Shown here: positions 63,688-64,000 of the stretch, in pieces
Position numbering within the stretch: position 1 is the first letter of the stretch
Layout of the letters: every line of letters starts with the position of its first letter
Assembly: GCF_015291645.1 (NCBI RefSeq)
Contig: NZ_CP030055.1
Span: 5,580,001-5,644,000, forward strand
Length of the DNA stretch: 64,000 nt
Reading direction: 5' to 3'
Source: Bradyrhizobium sp. CCBAU 53340
GTDB lineage: Bacteria; Pseudomonadota; Alphaproteobacteria; Rhizobiales; Xanthobacteraceae
The notes under the pieces: model-generated
The model's input: the letters and a program-made list of their open reading frames with translations, nothing else
Told to the model about the DNA's origin: nothing
The model's database searches: none
Made by a program: the position numbers and the translations under genes

Positions 63688-64000
63688 ATGGCGCTTTCCA
63701 AAGACGATATCCAAGCCTGCGCGAGGCGTCTGCACCAGGCGGAGAAGACCCGGACCCAGATCCGGCAGCTGTCGCAGGATTTTTCGGACATCAGCATCGC
63801 CGATGCCTACGCGATTCAGAAGGCCTGGGTCGACCTCAAGATCGCCGAGGGACGCCTCGTCAAAGGCCACAAGATCGGCCTGACCTCGAAGGCGATGCAG
63901 AGCGCGCTCAACATCGACGAGCCCGACTCCGGCGTGCTGCTCGACGACATGTTCTTTGCCGATGGAGGCCTGGTTCCGACCGAGCGCTTCATCGCCACGC
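63688..64000 (+). CDS. hpaH: HpaH: 2-oxohept-4-ene-1,7-dioate hydratase (partial, right edge)
   Basis: The first 104 residues are visible. They match the start of HpaH: ALSKDDIQACARRLHQAEK, ADAYAIQKAWVDLKIAEGR, KGHKIGLTSKAMQSALNI and EPDSGVLLDDMFF are the characteristic blocks. HpaH hydrates the ring-fission product in 4-hydroxyphenylacetate (homoprotocatechuate) degradation. The gene runs beyond the window, so its length, catalytic residues and downstream partners cannot be checked. ATG 63688 is in a good context. Confidence 0.88.
   Translation, partial: MALSKDDIQACARRLHQAEKTRTQIRQLSQDFSDISIADAYAIQKAWVDLKIAEGRLVKGHKIGLTSKAMQSALNIDEPDSGVLLDDMFFADGGLVPTERFIAT

Noticed and set aside
1..64000. 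CRISPR arrays, tRNA/rRNA genes, transposases or phage integrases
   Set aside because: None seen on either strand; the only repeats are intergenic palindromes.

Overview
The window is high-GC alphaproteobacterial DNA that looks like a chromosomal segment of Bradyrhizobium or a close relative. The reasons are a complete hopanoid core (hpnC-D-E, squalene-hopene cyclase, hpnG, hpnH) with the extended genes hpnN, hpnO and a probable 2-methylase hpnP, dense short-overlap operons, several alpha-type chemoreceptors, and three intergenic palindromic repeats of a kind I associate with Bradyrhizobium. I see no rRNA, tRNA, CRISPR array, phage or transposase gene.

Layout. 1-2.6 kb: the 3' end of an unknown gene, a cupredoxin, an ECF sigma factor with its zinc-finger anti-sigma factor, and two small membrane proteins. 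2.7-31.6 kb: the hopanoid region. hpnO (-), a DUF2147 protein (+) and hpnN (-) are followed by ispH-hpnH (+). A 7-kb sugar-uptake cassette (OprB-type porin, CUT2 ABC transporter, ROK regulator) comes next. After it lie the overlapping hpnC-D-E-shc-hpnG operon (-), two small exported proteins, a decayed methyltransferase, a second MMPL/RND transporter, and an eutB-hpnP-eutC operon (-). IspH makes the isoprenoid precursors, HpnC/D/E make squalene, Shc cyclises it, HpnH and HpnG attach and process the adenosyl side chain, HpnO aminates it, HpnP probably methylates C-2, and HpnN moves hopanoids to the outer membrane.

31.9-50.9 kb is ordinary accessory metabolism: a chemoreceptor, a polytopic membrane protein, a cupin plus zinc alcohol dehydrogenase beside a LysR gene, an ActP-like solute symporter with DUF485 partner, LysR plus nitrilase, an RlpA-like protein, an acyl-CoA dehydrogenase, a Leu/Ile/Val-type binding protein, LapA-like and HdeD-like membrane proteins, a Rieske-FAD reductase, folE, an alpha/beta hydrolase and an HD-domain protein. 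51.4-58.1 kb is a three-gene operon (DUF2126 with transglutaminase domain, permuted ATP-grasp plus Alpha-E fusion, transglutaminase-like protein). It belongs to a widespread, biochemically little-characterised predicted peptide-ligation or tagging system. 58.2-60.1 kb is a PAS protein overlapping a chemoreceptor, which looks like an aerotaxis (Aer-like) receptor split over two genes, with a 12-bp-arm perfect palindrome upstream. 60.2-64 kb carries a UxaA-like dehydratase, an HpcH/HpaI-type aldolase, a HpaR-like MarR regulator and the start of hpaH, with a perfect 16-bp palindrome between the last two.

The observations I would check first are hpnP nested between eutB and eutC, the DUF2126/ATP-grasp/transglutaminase operon, the split receptor with its palindrome, and the sugar cassette lying between two nearly identical terminator hairpins inside the hopanoid region.
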